A stretch of 15,490 bases of DNA, taken from Clostridia bacterium (GTDB lineage: Bacteria; Bacillota_A; Clostridia; Peptostreptococcales; JAAYPU01). This document shows positions 1-8,450 of this stretch, in pieces. A model generated the notes under the pieces. That model searched no databases. It was not told the DNA's origin and was given only the letters and a program-made list of their open reading frames with translations. Positions within the stretch are counted from its first letter, which is position 1; each line of letters begins with the position of its first letter. The position numbers were made by a program, and so were the translations under genes. The stretch covers positions 1 to 15,490 of the forward strand of contig JAKSCF010000756.1 of NCBI GenBank assembly GCA_022360735.1, read 5' to 3'.

Positions 1-980
1 ATCAGTATTTTTTTCTTTCTTTTCACAGCATCAATTACTGCAAACGGGTTATATCCATCTATTCTTTCAGCATGAAGTTGGTCCTCATTTACTCCTGCTC
101 CTAATCTTGCTACCATATCATATGCCATTGTTTCTCCGGATGTCTGTCCGCCCATACCATAATGATTATTGATAATGTTGAACAATACTGGAAGACCGCC
201 ATTATAGCCTTCTTCCCAAAGATTTTTAAATTGTCCCATTGCAGCCATATTAATAGATTCCCAAACTGGGCCACAGCCTAAAGAAGCATCTCCGATATTT
301 GCTACAACAATTCCATTCTTTTTATTGATTTTTTTATACAAACCTGCTCCCAGTGCAATTGGGCCTGATCCTCCTACGATTGCATTATTGGGATAAATTC
401 CAAAAGGTATAAAGAAAGCATGCATAGAATTTCCAAGACCCCTAGCAAAACCTGTCTTTCTACCAAAAATTTCTGCTAAAGCGCCATATATTAAAAAGTC
501 AATTGCAAGTTCTTTAACCGTATTAGTATTTTGCCTGCCTTCAACCGCCTTTAAGGTTTCCCCATTTAGGCTGTCCTCCATAATTCCCATTAATTCTTTA
601 TCATCAAGCTTATGAATAGCCGATAATCCTTTTGCAAGAATTTCCCCATGACTTCTATGAGAACCAAAAATATAGTCTTCTTTGTCCAGTACATATGCCT
701 GGCCTACTGCCGAAGCTTCTTCCCCTAAGTACAAATGCGCAGGTCCTTTATACTGATACTCCAATCCTTTATAACTTGCAGTTGTTCTCGCTGTGTGGAG
801 CATGGTTTCAAATTCCCTTATAAAAACCATATCTCTGTATATTCTCAGAAAATCGTCTTTTGAGTATACTTTTTTTTCTTCTTCAATTGTAAGGTCATAT
901 TGATTTAGGGGTATATCCTTAAACGTTATAGAGCCTTTCTTTCTCATTTGATTTGGATCAACATAAATGGATTTTGGCAT
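1..980 (-). CDS. 2-oxoacid dehydrogenase E1 component (ThDP-dependent), partial at the window edge
   Basis: The first 326 residues are visible; the 3' part lies beyond base 1. The ATG at 980-978 follows a GGGAG ribosome binding site and lies 15 nt after the E3 stop. The sequence matches the E1-alpha fold: SHRSHG at residues 107-112, the run [15 protein letters not shown] (173-187), and the thiamine-diphosphate/Mg motif from IGDAS (229-233) to NNHYGMGG (271-278), about 40 residues later, with Ala replacing the second Gly of the usual GDG. E1 decarboxylates a 2-oxoacid (or cleaves acetoin) and acylates the lipoyl arm of E2. From memory, the N-terminal style ([10 protein letters not shown] start) resembles clostridial E1 proteins in which alpha and beta subunits are fused into one long chain, but the fusion cannot be seen here. 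Substrate (pyruvate, branched-chain oxoacid or acetoin) is undetermined. It is the last visible gene of an E2-E3-E1 operon. Confidence 0.9.
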   Translation of the reverse strand, partial: MPKSIYVDPNQMRKKGSITFKDIPLNQYDLTIEEEKKVYSKDDFLRIYRDMVFIREFETMLHTARTTASYKGLEYQYKGPAHLYLGEEASAVGQAYVLDKEDYIFGSHRSHGEILAKGLSAIHKLDDKELMGIMEDSLNGETLKAVEGRQNTNTVKELAIDFLIYGALAEIFGRKTGFARGLGNSMHAFFIPFGIYPNNAIVGGSGPIALGAGLYKKINKKNGIVVANIGDASLGCGPVWESINMAAMGQFKNLWEEGYNGGLPVLFNIINNHYGMGGQTSGETMAYDMVARLGAGVNEDQLHAERIDGYNPFAVIDAVKRKKKIL

Positions 981-995
981 AATTTCACTCTCCCT

Positions 996-2360
996 TTAAA
1001 TTTGAAATATTCCTTCTCTTATAATTTCAGATACAGTTGGATGTGGAAACACTATTTCCTTAATTTCTTTTACTCTCATTTCTGTTTCTATCATTAAAGC
1101 AGCACCATATATAATCTCTGACGCGTAGCTTCCAATCATATGAACACCTATTAGTTTATTATGTTTCTTATCTACTAGCACTTTACAAATTCCATCACCT
1201 TTTTCATTTTCAGCGACATATCTACCACTGTAATTCATTGTAAGACTTACCGTTTTATATTCTATTCCTTTTTGTTTTGCTGTTTCTTCAGTTTCTCCTA
1301 CTGATGCAACTTCTGGATTAGCATATATGACTGAGCTGACAGCGTTGTATCTCATAACATCTTTCTGCCCTAACATATTGTTGATACAGACTTCAGCTTC
1401 TCTATATGCTGTATGTGCAAGCATCAGTTTACCATTTACATCTCCGGCAGCATATACATTCAATACATTTGTACGTCCGTATTGATCTGTAAGTATTTTT
1501 CCATTTTCGACTTCTACTCCTATATTTTCAATGCCTATACCTCTTACTACAGGTTTTCTTCCAATACTCAAAAGAATTTTATCTGCCGATATTTCTTCTA
1601 TAGTTGAATCTTTTTCACATTTTATGACATGTCCATGCACTGCAGTAACTTTTGTTTTAAGCTTGAATTTTATTCCCTTTTTTTCATAGTTTTTCATTAA
1701 TATTTCGGAAATACCTCTATCGGTATTTCCAGCAATATGATCCAGCATTTCTACAATGGTCACATCGCTTCCGGCTGAGTTATAATAAGATGCCATTTCC
1801 AGCCCGATTACGCCTCCTCCAATGATTACCAATGATTCAGGAATTGCATGAAGATTTAATATTTCTCTGTTTGTGAGAATGATGCCTGTTTCTATTCCTT
1901 CTTTTACGCCGGGAATAGTTGGAATAACACTCTCTGATCCGGTAGCTATAAGCAGCTTTTTTCCCTTATATTCTTTATTTGCTGCTTTTACTATAAATCC
2001 TTCGTCACATCTTCCTACTATCTCACCAACGGCATTTACTATTTCAACTCTGTTTTTCTTGAGTTGAGCTTTTATTCCCCCAACCAATGTTTGAATGACA
2101 TTCTCTTTTCTTTTAATGACTTTTTTATGATTAAAGCTCACATTTTCAGTCATAATACCATATGTTTCACTGTATCTGGCATAATCATATATTTTAGCTG
2201 AGTGAAGAAGCGTTTTTGACGGAACGCAGCCTTCATTGAGACATACACCTCCAAGATTTCTTCCTTCAATCAACAGTACTTTTTTACCGGCATGTCCTGC
2301 TCTTTCTGCTGCCAGATATCCCGCAGGACCTGCCCCTAATATTATCAGGTCATATATCAT
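996..2360 (-). CDS. lpdA: Dihydrolipoamide dehydrogenase (E3)
   Basis: 454 residues, the usual E3 length, with no N-terminal lipoyl domain. It reoxidises dihydrolipoamide on E2, passing electrons through FAD and a disulfide to NAD+. Visible motifs: FAD-binding GAGPAG (9-14), the redox disulfide in GGVCLNEGCVPSK (Cys40 and Cys45), NAD-binding GGGVIG (181-186) followed by Glu204 at the end of the second strand (NAD rather than NADP), the second FAD motif AAGDV (304-308), and the C-terminal HPTVSE with the His440-Glu445 catalytic dyad. The ATG is preceded by AAAGGGGTGA and sits 12 nt after the E2 stop, so the two genes are co-transcribed. Nothing is missing or broken. The complete active site and the position between E2 and E1 make a dedicated complex subunit much likelier than another disulfide reductase. 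Confidence 0.96.
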   Translation of the reverse strand: MIYDLIILGAGPAGYLAAERAGHAGKKVLLIEGRNLGGVCLNEGCVPSKTLLHSAKIYDYARYSETYGIMTENVSFNHKKVIKRKENVIQTLVGGIKAQLKKNRVEIVNAVGEIVGRCDEGFIVKAANKEYKGKKLLIATGSESVIPTIPGVKEGIETGIILTNREILNLHAIPESLVIIGGGVIGLEMASYYNSAGSDVTIVEMLDHIAGNTDRGISEILMKNYEKKGIKFKLKTKVTAVHGHVIKCEKDSTIEEISADKILLSIGRKPVVRGIGIENIGVEVENGKILTDQYGRTNVLNVYAAGDVNGKLMLAHTAYREAEVCINNMLGQKDVMRYNAVSSVIYANPEVASVGETEETAKQKGIEYKTVSLTMNYSGRYVAENEKGDGICKVLVDKKHNKLIGVHMIGSYASEIIYGAALMIETEMRVKEIKEIVFPHPTVSEIIREGIFQI

Positions 2361-2372
2361 ACCTTCACCCCT

Positions 2373-3692
2373 TTACTTAACAAGCATCGTTGTAAAATTC
2401 TCAAGATTAAGAGACAAGTCATGTAAAAATCTTGCTGCCGGTGCACCATCTATTGCTCTATGGTCAAAAGTAAGGGAAAGCCCTATTGAAGGATAGGCAT
2501 CTATCGCACCGTCTTCCTTCTTTCTAATTCGCTCTACTATATTGCATACACCTAGTATTCCGGTTTGAGGCGGGTTAAGTATCGGCGTAAAAGATTCTAT
2601 ATTCAGTGCCCCTAAGTTGGTTACTGTAAAAGTACCGTCTTTTAGATAATCCGGATATATGTTGCCTGATTGACACATGGCATTTAGACTATTGGCTTCT
2701 ATTGAAATTTCACTAAGTGATTTTTTATCTGCTTTCATAATTGTTGGGACTATAAGCCCTCTTGGCGTATCCACTGCTAGTCCCAAATTTACAGTATTGA
2801 ACACTCTTATTTTGTCTGAATCATAATATGCATTTAATTCTTGATGTCTCAACAGAACTCTTGAAACGGCATATAAAATAATATCATTCAAAGTTATATT
2901 AGGAAGAGCCATCTTTTCCATTACAGCCTTTATTTTTTTTCTATATTCCAGTATTTCAGTCGCATTAAAGGAAGTATTTAATGTGAGTTGAGCGGTTTGT
3001 GATATAGATTCGTACATAGATTTTGCTATTACTTTTCTGATCGTTGTATGTTTTACGTCTTCAAAGAGATTATCCTCAACAACGTTAGAAACAGATTTGG
3101 TTTTCATATCATCTACTGTAACCCTTCCTCCAATACCTGTTCCCGAAACCGTATTTGCACTTTCATTTATAAACTGTTCTTTAGCAGCTATAGTAGGTAC
3201 AGGGCCGTTTTCATATAAATTTTCAATATCTCTTTCGATTATTCTGCCGTATGGGCCTGTGGCACTTGCGTATTTACAATCTAATCCTAATTTTTCTGCC
3301 TTTTTCTTAGCTCTTGGAGAAATTTTTATTTTATCTTCTTTGCTTGTGATTGTAGTTGTGTCTGCCTTAATTGCTGCATCTTGTTTAATTTCTTTATTTT
3401 CTTTTTCTGTTGCTTCAACTAAAGCAGAAGACTTAAATATTTGTATATCTTCTCCCTCTGCACCTATTGCACATACATTAGCCAGTACAGGGACGTCATC
3501 ATCTTCCTCATAAAATATATCCAGTAATATTCCATACACAGATGATTCTTCTTCAAAGGCAGCTTTATCAGTTTCATAAGTGAAAAGAACCTCACCTTTT
3601 TTTACAGCTTCACCTTTCTTTTTATGCCATTTTGATAGGATACAACTCTCTACTGAGTTGCCTGCACTTGGCATTACTACAACTGTAGCCAT
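2373..3692 (-). CDS. 2-oxoacid dehydrogenase E2, dihydrolipoyl acyltransferase
   Basis: 439 residues. It carries the acyl group from E1 on a swinging lipoyl arm and transfers it to CoA, and forms the core of the complex. Domains in order: lipoyl domain (1-85) with the lipoylated Lys43 in ETDKA; a linker; a peripheral-subunit-binding domain (about 124-158, starting ISPRAKKKAEKLGL); a second partial copy of that domain's end (about 183-196, GTGIGGRVTVDDM); then the acyltransferase domain with the catalytic DHRAIDG (His411, Asp415). The open frame extends seven codons further up to a TTG at 3713, but AAGGAGG lies inside that extension, 8 nt before the ATG at 3692, so 3692 is the real start. It heads the operon and has its own promoter. 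Family features do not separate pyruvate, acetoin and branched-chain substrates. Confidence 0.95.
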   Translation of the reverse strand: MATVVVMPSAGNSVESCILSKWHKKKGEAVKKGEVLFTYETDKAAFEEESSVYGILLDIFYEEDDDVPVLANVCAIGAEGEDIQIFKSSALVEATEKENKEIKQDAAIKADTTTITSKEDKIKISPRAKKKAEKLGLDCKYASATGPYGRIIERDIENLYENGPVPTIAAKEQFINESANTVSGTGIGGRVTVDDMKTKSVSNVVEDNLFEDVKHTTIRKVIAKSMYESISQTAQLTLNTSFNATEILEYRKKIKAVMEKMALPNITLNDIILYAVSRVLLRHQELNAYYDSDKIRVFNTVNLGLAVDTPRGLIVPTIMKADKKSLSEISIEANSLNAMCQSGNIYPDYLKDGTFTVTNLGALNIESFTPILNPPQTGILGVCNIVERIRKKEDGAIDAYPSIGLSLTFDHRAIDGAPAARFLHDLSLNLENFTTMLVK

Positions 3693-3742
3693 AAACTCAC
3701 CCTCCTTCTTCAAACCCTAAATAGAACAAAATTAACATTATT

Positions 3743-3759
3743 ATGTTATTAAATAACAT
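3743..3759. promoter_or_regulatory. Candidate operator: perfect 17-bp palindrome in the E2 leader
   Basis: ATGTTATT, one central base, then AATAACAT: eight perfectly paired bases on each side. It lies about +5 to +21 relative to the predicted start, a position suited to repression. It is flanked by a direct repeat TTATTATGT (3738-3746 and 3760-3768, 22 nt apart, about two helical turns). With a one-base centre it would not form a good RNA hairpin, so a DNA-binding dimer is the better reading. The protein that binds it is unknown. Confidence 0.5.
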
Positions 3760-3770
3760 TTATTATGTAT

Positions 3771-3799
3771 ATTTTAACAACCCATATGTTTTGTGTCAA
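3771..3799 (-). promoter_or_regulatory. Sigma-A promoter of the E2-E3-E1 operon
   Basis: On the minus strand, TTGACA (3799-3794, perfect -35) is followed by exactly 17 nt and then TAAAAT (3776-3771, one mismatch from TATAAT). The predicted start of transcription is near 3764, giving a leader of about 70 nt before the E2 ATG. The promoter lies just beyond the terminator of the upstream unit, so the E2 operon is transcribed independently. Confidence 0.75.
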
Positions 3800-3822
3800 C
3801 TATATTTACCTGTTTCAACAAC

Positions 3823-3846
3823 AAAAAAAGCGCATATCCATGCGCT
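3823..3846 (-). terminator. Rho-independent terminator after the YesN-like gene
   Basis: On the minus strand a perfect 7-bp stem AGCGCAT / ATGCGCT (3846-3840 with 3835-3829, 4-nt loop) is followed at once by seven T and then GTTG. It lies 114 nt after the stop of the response regulator and upstream of the E2 promoter, separating the two leftward units. The short stretch between it and the gene (3847-3959) also holds a 13-bp palindrome ACCAAC-A-GTTGGT at 3895-3907 of unknown meaning. Confidence 0.85.
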
Positions 3847-3959
3847 CTGACTGTTGAAAAACTGCCCAATTACATTGTTTTATCTTTATTCACCACCAAC
3901 AGTTGGTAAAGAGTCTTCATTTTTGAATACAGAAACCTGTGATCACTTGATTCTATAAT

Positions 3960-5504
3960 TTATATTTGTGTTTTCTTATACTCTGCCGGTGATAAGTTAG
4001 TGTTCTCTTTAAATACTTTACTGAAATATTTCGGATCATTATATCCTACTATTTTTGATATTTCAAAAACTTTCAGATTAGTAGAAGATAGTAAATTTTT
4101 AGATTTTGCTATACGTACATCTGTTAAATATTTATTATAATTCATTCCTGTTCTTTCTTTGAATATTTTACTGAAGTAACTTGCATTAATATAAAAATTA
4201 TTGCAAATCGTATCCAGTGTTATGTCTTCCATGTAATACACATTGATATAGTTAATGACATCTTCTATAATATTGCCTGTTTTTTTATTTTTTTCTATCA
4301 AATAGTTATTCAGTTCTTCAATGGATTGATATATCATTTCTTCAATTTGTTTTTTTGTGTGCATGAATATATTTGCAGTTACTTTTTCAATATCCGTTTC
4401 AATTTCCATCAGCCCTGAACTTATTTTACTAATGTTTCGTCCTGAAAATAACCTTTCAAAAAACAATTGTAAATCTTTCACAAGTACGAACATAGCATAT
4501 GGTGGTATTCTTTCATTATCCAATTTTTCGAATATATGTTTCATTAAATCTTTGCACTCTATTAATTTATGCTCCTTCAAATATTCAAACAATAATTTCT
4601 TCTCTTTTGAAAAAAGATTATTTAATTCTTTTTCATCCATATCAAACCAATAAACATTTTGAAATAATATTCGCTTATCCGTTTTGTATATTTTTCTGGT
4701 CAAGGAAAGGAGTGTATTATAATATAATTTTTCGAAGCTTGTTACATCACTTGAAGGAGAACTTACACCTACTACAATATCAAGTTGAAATTTATTTTTA
4801 ATTTTGATCAATAAGGTTTTTAAAAACTGCGGAATATTTTTTTCAACAATATTATATTTACTGGTTATGATTACTATTTTTTGCTTTTTAATAAAAATCA
4901 AAAAATTACTCTTTATCGTTTGTAGTAAATACTTTTCAATGTATTCTTTTGCTTTTGTAATACAATCCGTAATACCACACTTTGAAAAATCAGCTGAAAT
5001 TAATAAGATTTGAATGGAAGCAATATCAATTCCATATTTATTTTCTAATACATTATAAACTTGAGGACTTAAAAAAGTATCTTCCACAAAGATATGCCCC
5101 AATAAGTTATTGATAAAAGCATCTTCTTTTGCATTTAAATCTATTTTTTCAGCGATCTTATCTAATGAGGTAATTAATTCATGATTATCAATTGGCTTTA
5201 ATAAATAATCTTCTACCACATTTAATAGATGCGCTTTTTTCATATAATTAAATTCATCATATCCACTTAGTATTAGAAACTTTGTATTTAAGTGTTTACA
5301 TTTTTCGATAAAAGTTAAACCATCCATCATGGGCATTTTAACATCAGTAATTACAATATCAGGATTATTTTTTATTGTTGAGTAATAAGCTTCTTTTCCA
5401 TTTTGACAAATATCCAAAATAACATATTTATCATATTTCTCTAAAAAGCTTGCTATTCCTTTTCTTATTGTTAATTCATCATCTACAATAATTATACTCT
5501 TCAT
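3960..5504 (-). CDS. YesN-like response regulator, REC plus AraC-type DNA-binding domain
   Basis: 514 residues, a usual length for YesN-type regulators. The N-terminal receiver domain (1-120) has the acidic pair Asp8/Asp9, the phosphoacceptor Asp54 in VITDVKMPMMDG, Ser80 and Lys103 in LLKPI, so all switch residues are present. A long middle region (about 125-405) has no motif I recognise, as is common in this family. The C-terminal AraC domain (about 410-514) has two helix-turn-helix units, the second in EISKIVGYNDPKYFSKVFKE, typical of AraC activators. It should be phosphorylated by the adjacent kinase, whose stop is 24 nt upstream, and then activate a promoter, most plausibly that of dctP. 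The ribosome binding site is weak (GTGAGAA). It is the last gene before the terminator. Confidence 0.93.
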   Translation of the reverse strand: MKSIIIVDDELTIRKGIASFLEKYDKYVILDICQNGKEAYYSTIKNNPDIVITDVKMPMMDGLTFIEKCKHLNTKFLILSGYDEFNYMKKAHLLNVVEDYLLKPIDNHELITSLDKIAEKIDLNAKEDAFINNLLGHIFVEDTFLSPQVYNVLENKYGIDIASIQILLISADFSKCGITDCITKAKEYIEKYLLQTIKSNFLIFIKKQKIVIITSKYNIVEKNIPQFLKTLLIKIKNKFQLDIVVGVSSPSSDVTSFEKLYYNTLLSLTRKIYKTDKRILFQNVYWFDMDEKELNNLFSKEKKLLFEYLKEHKLIECKDLMKHIFEKLDNERIPPYAMFVLVKDLQLFFERLFSGRNISKISSGLMEIETDIEKVTANIFMHTKKQIEEMIYQSIEELNNYLIEKNKKTGNIIEDVINYINVYYMEDITLDTICNNFYINASYFSKIFKERTGMNYNKYLTDVRIAKSKNLLSSTNLKVFEISKIVGYNDPKYFSKVFKENTNLSPAEYKKTQI

Positions 5505-5528
5505 TTGAAATAATTCTCACTTTCGATT

Positions 5529-7322
5529 TCACTTCATTATTGGAAGCCTGATAATTGTTCGAGTAAAATAATTGACTTTACTGGTTATTTCTAATCCGTA
5601 CTCCTCTCCATAATAATATTGTATTCTTTTATGAACATTATTACATCCAATATTATTGCTTTGATTATTAAGTTCCAATAGTTCACTTATTTTGTTTTCC
5701 TCCATACCGCAGCCATTGTCTAATACGGTTATTAATAAATTTTTATTTTCAATTCTGCTGGAAATGTATAATTTCCCACCTTTCTCCATATGCTCCAATC
5801 CATGCTTAATAGAATTTTCGACAATAGGCTGAATCATAAATTTATGGATTTTCATGTTCAAAGTATTTTTATTGAAATTATAATATATTTGGAATCTTCC
5901 CTCATATCTGGTCTGCTGAATAAATAAATAATTTTTTAATTGTTTTAACTCATCTTCTAAAGTAACCACTGCGCTGGGATTTTTGAAATTATACCTCAGA
6001 ATTTGTCCTAAGCTTGTCAATAATACATCTGTATTTTCACTATTGGCTAAAACTTTCCACTTTATTGTTTCCAAAGTGTTATATAAAAAATGCGGGTTGA
6101 TTTGAGATTGTAAAAATTTGAGTTCTGCTTCCTTTTCTTTAATCTCTATTTCGTACTTTTCTTTAATTAAAACTTGTAAATTATCTGACATAAAATTAAA
6201 CATCTCTGAGATTTTGCCAAACTCATCATTTCGCTCAACAATAATTCTTGATGAAAAATTTCCCATTTTCAATTGTTCAAGGGCATTTATAATTTTATAC
6301 GTCGGTTTTGTTATTGTTTTGGTTAAAATATATGCCAATATAATAATCAGAGTAATAAAGAAGAACAGTAAAATTAAAATGCTATTAAATAAAATATTTT
6401 TATTTTTAAAAATTTCTTTAACAGGTATGAATGAGAAAAAGTCCCAGTTATAACGCCAATTCTTTGAATGTGTTACAAAGAAATTTTCTCCATTGATTTT
6501 TACATAGAATCGATTTGGAAAATAATTTTCATATGGATATGAGTCGAAAACATCAGATATATTTTTACCAACATATTCTTTAGATAAAGAAGTAATAACG
6601 TCTCCCTCAGAGTTAGTCAGCACAAAAAAATTATTCTTTGTAAGGTTGGATACTCTTTGTAGATTTGCAATATAATTTTCTTCAAAATCAATTAAAATCA
6701 TTGCAAAATCATCATTGTTTTCTTTTAATAAGCTGCAAAAAGACACCATACTTTTATTATAGTTATATGAATAAATCGTTCTATTTTGTTTGTTTAAAAC
6801 AATTCTGGATTGATATATTATTTGACGCGATGGTAAAGAAATCATTTGATTGTCATACTTAAAAAGATTTTTTACATATTCATAATTAAACAAATTATCA
6901 TATATTATTTCATGCCCGTTTCTTTCAAGACATATTTCATTATTCTTCAAATGTATTCTAATGGATTTAATTCTCTTATTTTTAGATAAATATGCTTCTA
7001 TCGTCGACGCTACGCTATTGTAAGATTCAACATCGCCACTATTTTGTGATAACAACAACAGAGCATTGTACATATTTTCATCATTCTTTAATTCATAAAT
7101 TAATTCTCTAACGTCTTCTGCAAATATGGAGTACTTATAAGAAAAGGATTCCAGTAAAGAATTCGATGCTATCTCTATCTGATCCACGCTGGAGTTATAG
7201 TAAGTATAATACATGACTAAAAATATCAAAGAGATAAAAACGATGGCAAACATAATAATGAATACAATGATTTTTGTTTTTAAATTTTTATCGTTTAAAT
7301 ATGTATTGATATTTTTAATCAT
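5529..7322 (-). CDS. YesM-like sensor histidine kinase
   Basis: 597 residues. Order of parts: a membrane helix (about 16-42); an extracytoplasmic sensor region (about 43-308) with the loose hydrophobic pattern of a Cache-like domain; a second membrane helix (about 311-335); a HAMP linker (about 336-390); the His_kinase domain with LQSQINPHFLYNTLETI, where His411 is the expected phosphoacceptor; and the ATPase domain with N-box VENSIKHG (501-508), G1 box DNGCGM (535-540) and a G2-like IGCNNVHKRI (558-567). It should sense an extracellular ligand and phosphorylate the YesN-like protein. AAAGGA lies 12 nt before the ATG. The gene follows the dehydrogenase by 54 nt with no clear terminator between, so read-through from dctP is likely. 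Kinases of this type often sit beside carbohydrate transporters; a TRAP partner is less usual. Confidence 0.94.
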   Translation of the reverse strand: MIKNINTYLNDKNLKTKIIVFIIMFAIVFISLIFLVMYYTYYNSSVDQIEIASNSLLESFSYKYSIFAEDVRELIYELKNDENMYNALLLLSQNSGDVESYNSVASTIEAYLSKNKRIKSIRIHLKNNEICLERNGHEIIYDNLFNYEYVKNLFKYDNQMISLPSRQIIYQSRIVLNKQNRTIYSYNYNKSMVSFCSLLKENNDDFAMILIDFEENYIANLQRVSNLTKNNFFVLTNSEGDVITSLSKEYVGKNISDVFDSYPYENYFPNRFYVKINGENFFVTHSKNWRYNWDFFSFIPVKEIFKNKNILFNSILILLFFFITLIIILAYILTKTITKPTYKIINALEQLKMGNFSSRIIVERNDEFGKISEMFNFMSDNLQVLIKEKYEIEIKEKEAELKFLQSQINPHFLYNTLETIKWKVLANSENTDVLLTSLGQILRYNFKNPSAVVTLEDELKQLKNYLFIQQTRYEGRFQIYYNFNKNTLNMKIHKFMIQPIVENSIKHGLEHMEKGGKLYISSRIENKNLLITVLDNGCGMEENKISELLELNNQSNNIGCNNVHKRIQYYYGEEYGLEITSKVNYFTRTIIRLPIMK

Positions 7323-7376
7323 TTCTCTACATTATCCTTTTTTATTCATAGTAAAAGTATATCATTAGCCTAAGGA

Positions 7377-8405
7377 TTATGGAATAAGTACTGTCTTAAA
7401 CCCCTCATTCTTCATAAATAAATCAAATCCCTCTTCCCATTTTTCAATAGGAAGTGTTTTGCTGATTAAAGGTTTTAAATTCAACTGATTATTTTTCAAA
7501 AGCTTTAAACATATTTCCCAGGATGTACGTTCAGTTGCAAAAGTACTGGTTAGAACAAGCTCTTTATTAAGTAATCGGTCCATATCCATCTTAATATCTT
7601 TACCGTATAACCCTATTTGTGTGAATATTCCCGTTTTTTTCACCACATCAATACATGTTCTTGCAGAGCTTTCTGCTCCTGAACACTCAAAAACAACATC
7701 CGCACCGTTAGGGGCTACCGATTTTAGCAATTGTTTTATTTCATCTACACTTGAAGCTACACTGTCGGCACCAAGCTCTTTGGCAAGTTTTAAACGTTCT
7801 ATATCGCTCTTTAGACCTGTTACCATAACATAAGCTCCATGTGCCTTTGCAATCTGCGCTGTAAGTTGTCCAATAGCCCCCGGACCAGATACAACTACTA
7901 CATTTCCTGCTTTGACAACTGACTTCTCTATGACTCCTCTGACAACGCAAGCAACGGGTTCCAGTACTGTTAATGTTTCATTTATTTCTATTCCGTCAGG
8001 TATTTTGAAAGCCACATTTGCAGGTATTACCAAATATTCTGCCATAGCTCCATTGATCATGCATCCAATAGATTGTCTTTCATCACATAGCATTCTCAAA
8101 TCCTGATAACAATAATGACACTTGCCGCATGTCTTTACGGCTGTTAGTGATACAACATGATCCCCTATTTCAAAATCCTTTACATCGTTTCCTTTATCAC
8201 ATACTATTCCAATATATTCATGACCTATTGTAACCGGAGGATTGTTAACAAATTCATCCATCATAATATGAATATCTGTACCACATATCCCAATAGCAAT
8301 TATCTTTATCTTTATTTCATCTTTACCAGGTGTGGGTTCAGGAATATCCATCAATTTTAGCGTATCTAGTCCTGCTCCTTTTTTATGTTTTCTTAATGCT
8401 TTCAT
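7377..8405 (-). CDS. Zinc-dependent medium-chain alcohol/polyol dehydrogenase
   Basis: 342 residues, a standard length for the sorbitol/threonine dehydrogenase branch of the MDR family. It should oxidise a secondary alcohol to a ketone with NAD(P)+. Catalytic zinc ligands: Cys41 in GICGTD, His62-Glu63 in GHE, Glu149 in LEP. The structural zinc site is complete: Cys93, Cys96, Cys99, Cys107. The nucleotide fold has GPGAIG (174-179). The end of the second strand reads VTGLKS (195-200), without the Asp that normally selects NAD. It starts at an ATG 10 nt after AAAGGAG and lies 45 nt downstream of dctM, in the same apparent operon. The transporter context suggests it acts on the imported substrate or its first product. 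Close relatives include sorbitol, threonine and 2,3-butanediol-type dehydrogenases, and I cannot choose between them. Confidence 0.9.
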   Translation of the reverse strand: MKALRKHKKGAGLDTLKLMDIPEPTPGKDEIKIKIIAIGICGTDIHIMMDEFVNNPPVTIGHEYIGIVCDKGNDVKDFEIGDHVVSLTAVKTCGKCHYCYQDLRMLCDERQSIGCMINGAMAEYLVIPANVAFKIPDGIEINETLTVLEPVACVVRGVIEKSVVKAGNVVVVSGPGAIGQLTAQIAKAHGAYVMVTGLKSDIERLKLAKELGADSVASSVDEIKQLLKSVAPNGADVVFECSGAESSARTCIDVVKKTGIFTQIGLYGKDIKMDMDRLLNKELVLTSTFATERTSWEICLKLLKNNQLNLKPLISKTLPIEKWEEGFDLFMKNEGFKTVLIP

Positions 8406-8450
8406 GTGAAAATTTCTCCTTTCCTGAAATAATCCAACACTCCTATAATC

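Noticed and set aside
3097..3513. 138-codon open frame on the plus strand
   Set aside because: It lies wholly inside the E2 gene on the other strand, has no ribosome binding site, and its composition is what the reverse of a Lys/Glu/Asp-rich linker gives.
3763..3780. Rex-like half-site TTGTTAA overlapping the -10 box of the E2 promoter
   Set aside because: Only one half fits the TTGTTAA-N4-TTAACAA pattern; the other half is poor.
3714..3822. Sigma-54 (-24/-12) promoter, as found upstream of some acetoin and dicarboxylate operons
   Set aside because: No GG-N10-GC pattern is present here or upstream of dctP; both have good sigma-A promoters instead.
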